Both the position numbers and the translations under genes were made by a program. Shown here piece by piece: positions 5,368 to 6,179 of a DNA stretch of 6,179 bases. The stretch comes from CAYLJO01 sp964383905 (GTDB lineage: Bacteria; Acidobacteriota; Blastocatellia; Pyrinomonadales; Pyrinomonadaceae): assembly GCA_964383905.1 (NCBI GenBank), contig CAYLJO010000302.1, positions 1 to 6,179 of the forward strand, written 5' to 3'. Within the stretch, counting starts at the first letter, position 1; each line of letters starts with the position of its first letter. The notes beneath the pieces are model-generated. The model saw only the letters and a list, made by a program, of their open reading frames with translations, made no database searches and was not told the DNA's origin.

Positions 5368-6173
5368 ATGACTTGGCGAGCAGTAACCGATAAACAATGG
5401 AAGCTCATCGAACGAGTACTGCCCAAACGGAAACGCAACCCGAAGGGCGGTAGGCCACCTGTCAGTGACCGCCAGTGCTTCGAGGGCATACTCTGGATTC
5501 TTTGGACGGGTGCTCCGTGGAGCGAATTACCTGAGCGATATGGCTCGAAGAGTGCGGTACATCGCCGCTTGAGCCAATGGGCCGAAAGCGGGATGCTCCT
5601 GAATTTGTGGCGCGCTTTGTTAGACCAACTGAGCGACCGACAAAAAGTGCGGTGGAACGAGTGCTTCATGGATGGCATGTTCGTCTCCGCAAAAAAGGGG
5701 GCGCGAAAGTTGGGAAAACCAAGCGCGGCAAGGGAACAAAGCTCATGGTATTGGCCGATGGCGCGGGTACTCCGAGAGGACTTCACGTGGAGGCGGCTTC
5801 CCCCGCGGAAGTGAAGTTGGTCGAAGAGACGCTTAATAACGCACGCCGCCCGAAGCGCAAGGGCGGGCGCAAGGGACGCCGCCCGAAGCGCCTGATCGCA
5901 GACCGGGCCTCTGACAGCAATGGGGCGCGGACCTTGTTGCTCAAGCGTGACATCGAGCCGATTATCCCCAAGCGGCGTAACAACCAGGTGGCGACGCATC
6001 AGGACGGGCGGAAACTGCGCCGCTACAAAAGGCGGTGGATTATCGAGCGGACGAACTCGTGGTTGCAGAACTTCCGCCGACTGGTCGTGCGCTATGAGCG
6101 GAAGGTCAAGAACTTTGAAGCACTTGTTCATCTGGCTTGTGCCTTAATCACACTCAAAAGGGTTTTGGGATGA
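5368..6173 (+). CDS. IS5-family transposase, two frames joined by programmed -1 frameshift
   Basis: DDE transposase that cuts and joins the ends of its own element. Frame A starts at the ATG 5368-5370 (MTWRAVTDKQWKLIERVLPK), opening the N-terminal DNA-binding domain of IS5 proteins (through about residue 70, with GGRPPVSDRQCFEGILWILW). The frame is open upstream to a GTG at 5329, but that extension is not family-like. Unshifted, frame A ends at 5814 with non-family sequence after about residue 112. At A-AAA-AAG (5691-5697) a -1 slip joins it to the frame ending at 6173, giving a 268-residue protein. The catalytic triad is complete: Asp102 (FMDGMF), Asp179 (LIADRASDS) and Glu227 (RRWIIERTNSWL). 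A basic region, 159-175, carries RRPKR twice. The stop codon lies inside the right inverted repeat. No partner gene is needed. Length is normal for an IS427-type transposase. Confidence 0.9.
5691..5697 (+). promoter_or_regulatory. Programmed -1 ribosomal frameshift site (A AAA AAG)
   Basis: In the zero frame the codons are GCA AAA AAG, so the heptamer A-AAA-AAG is in the exact phase of a canonical X-XXY-YYZ slippery site. A -1 slip changes the following reading from GARKLGK to GGAKVGK and enters the frame that carries the rest of the DDE domain. Three bases downstream (5701-5726) a weak bulged hairpin is possible, GCGC/GCGC plus TTGG/CCAA; it is short and close for a stimulator, so its role is doubtful. 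Confidence 0.8.
5843..5891 (+). repeat. In-frame 33-base direct repeat in the IS5 transposase
   Basis: A perfect 16-base repeat, ACGCCGCCCGAAGCGC, occurs at 5843-5858 and again at 5876-5891, offset by 33 bases (11 codons). It encodes two copies of RRPKR separated by KGGRKG, in the basic linker just before the second catalytic Asp. It looks like a small in-frame duplication and leaves the reading frame intact. Confidence 0.6.
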
Positions 6174-6177
6174 CTTC
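6162..6177 (-). repeat. Right terminal inverted repeat of the IS5 element
   Basis: The reverse complement, GAAGTCATCCCAAAAC, matches the left repeat at 15 of 16 positions. The transposase stop codon (6171-6173) is embedded in it. The TA at 6178-6179, the last two bases of the window, is the probable second copy of the target duplication. Confidence 0.85.
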
Positions 6178-6179
6178 TA

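Larger units (their letters stand above)
5300..6177 (+). mobile_element. Apparently complete IS5-family (IS427-like) insertion sequence, 878 bp
   Basis: The limits are set by terminal inverted repeats and flanking TA dinucleotides. Inside is a two-frame transposase joined by a -1 frameshift site. Size, TIR position, frame arrangement and target type all fit the IS427 subgroup of IS5. It is inserted on the opposite strand to the glycosyltransferase cluster, directly upstream of its first visible gene. The catalytic triad is intact and there is no disabling mutation in the visible frames, so it may be active. The window ends two bases after its right tip. Confidence 0.88.

Noticed and set aside
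5304..6131. 275-residue minus-strand open frame opposite the IS5 transposase
   Set aside because: It lies entirely antisense to the conserved transposase, has no recognisable domain, and its length is explained by high GC content.

Overview
The window is a GC-rich stretch of bacterial chromosome carrying part of a surface-polysaccharide glycosyltransferase (GT) cluster damaged by two insertion sequences. Evidence for a bacterium: tightly packed same-strand genes, one ATGA stop/start overlap, and IS5- and IS701-type transposases. No marker gene fixes the taxon. The G-rich intergenic hairpin repeat and the heptamer repeats are of a kind common in large, repeat-rich genomes (filamentous cyanobacteria, Chloroflexi, several candidate phyla), but this is only a hint.

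Layout, read in the direction of transcription of the cluster (minus strand, right to left): an apparently complete IS5-family element on the plus strand (5300-6177, flanked by TA/TA); a short heptamer repeat (5267-5291); GT4 glycosyltransferase A (4217-5263); glycosyltransferase B (2898-4220), overlapping A by 4 bp; a large imperfect inverted repeat (2801-2896); GT4 glycosyltransferase C (1594-2760); a decayed, 5'-truncated IS701-family transposase (about 370-1498); and the C-terminal membrane tail of a GT2-type glycosyltransferase (about 1-330, continuing past the window edge) whose catalytic part is gone and replaced by the IS701 remnant.

How the genes work together (inference): A, B and C would add sugars in sequence to a lipid-linked or nucleotide-sugar-fed glycan such as an O-antigen, capsule or exopolysaccharide. 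The GT2 would have been a membrane-anchored member of the same pathway and is now broken. No flippase, polymerase or sugar-nucleotide enzyme lies in the window, so the glycan cannot be named.

The most useful second looks are a C9 homopolymer inside glycosyltransferase A (possible phase-variable switch), the textbook A-AAA-AAG frameshift site joining the two IS5 frames, a palindromic insert in the interdomain linker of glycosyltransferase B, the 37-bp-arm intergenic inverted repeat, and a short chimeric ORF that begins inside the IS701 remnant and reads into the GT2 tail. I see no convincing new defence or other novel system.
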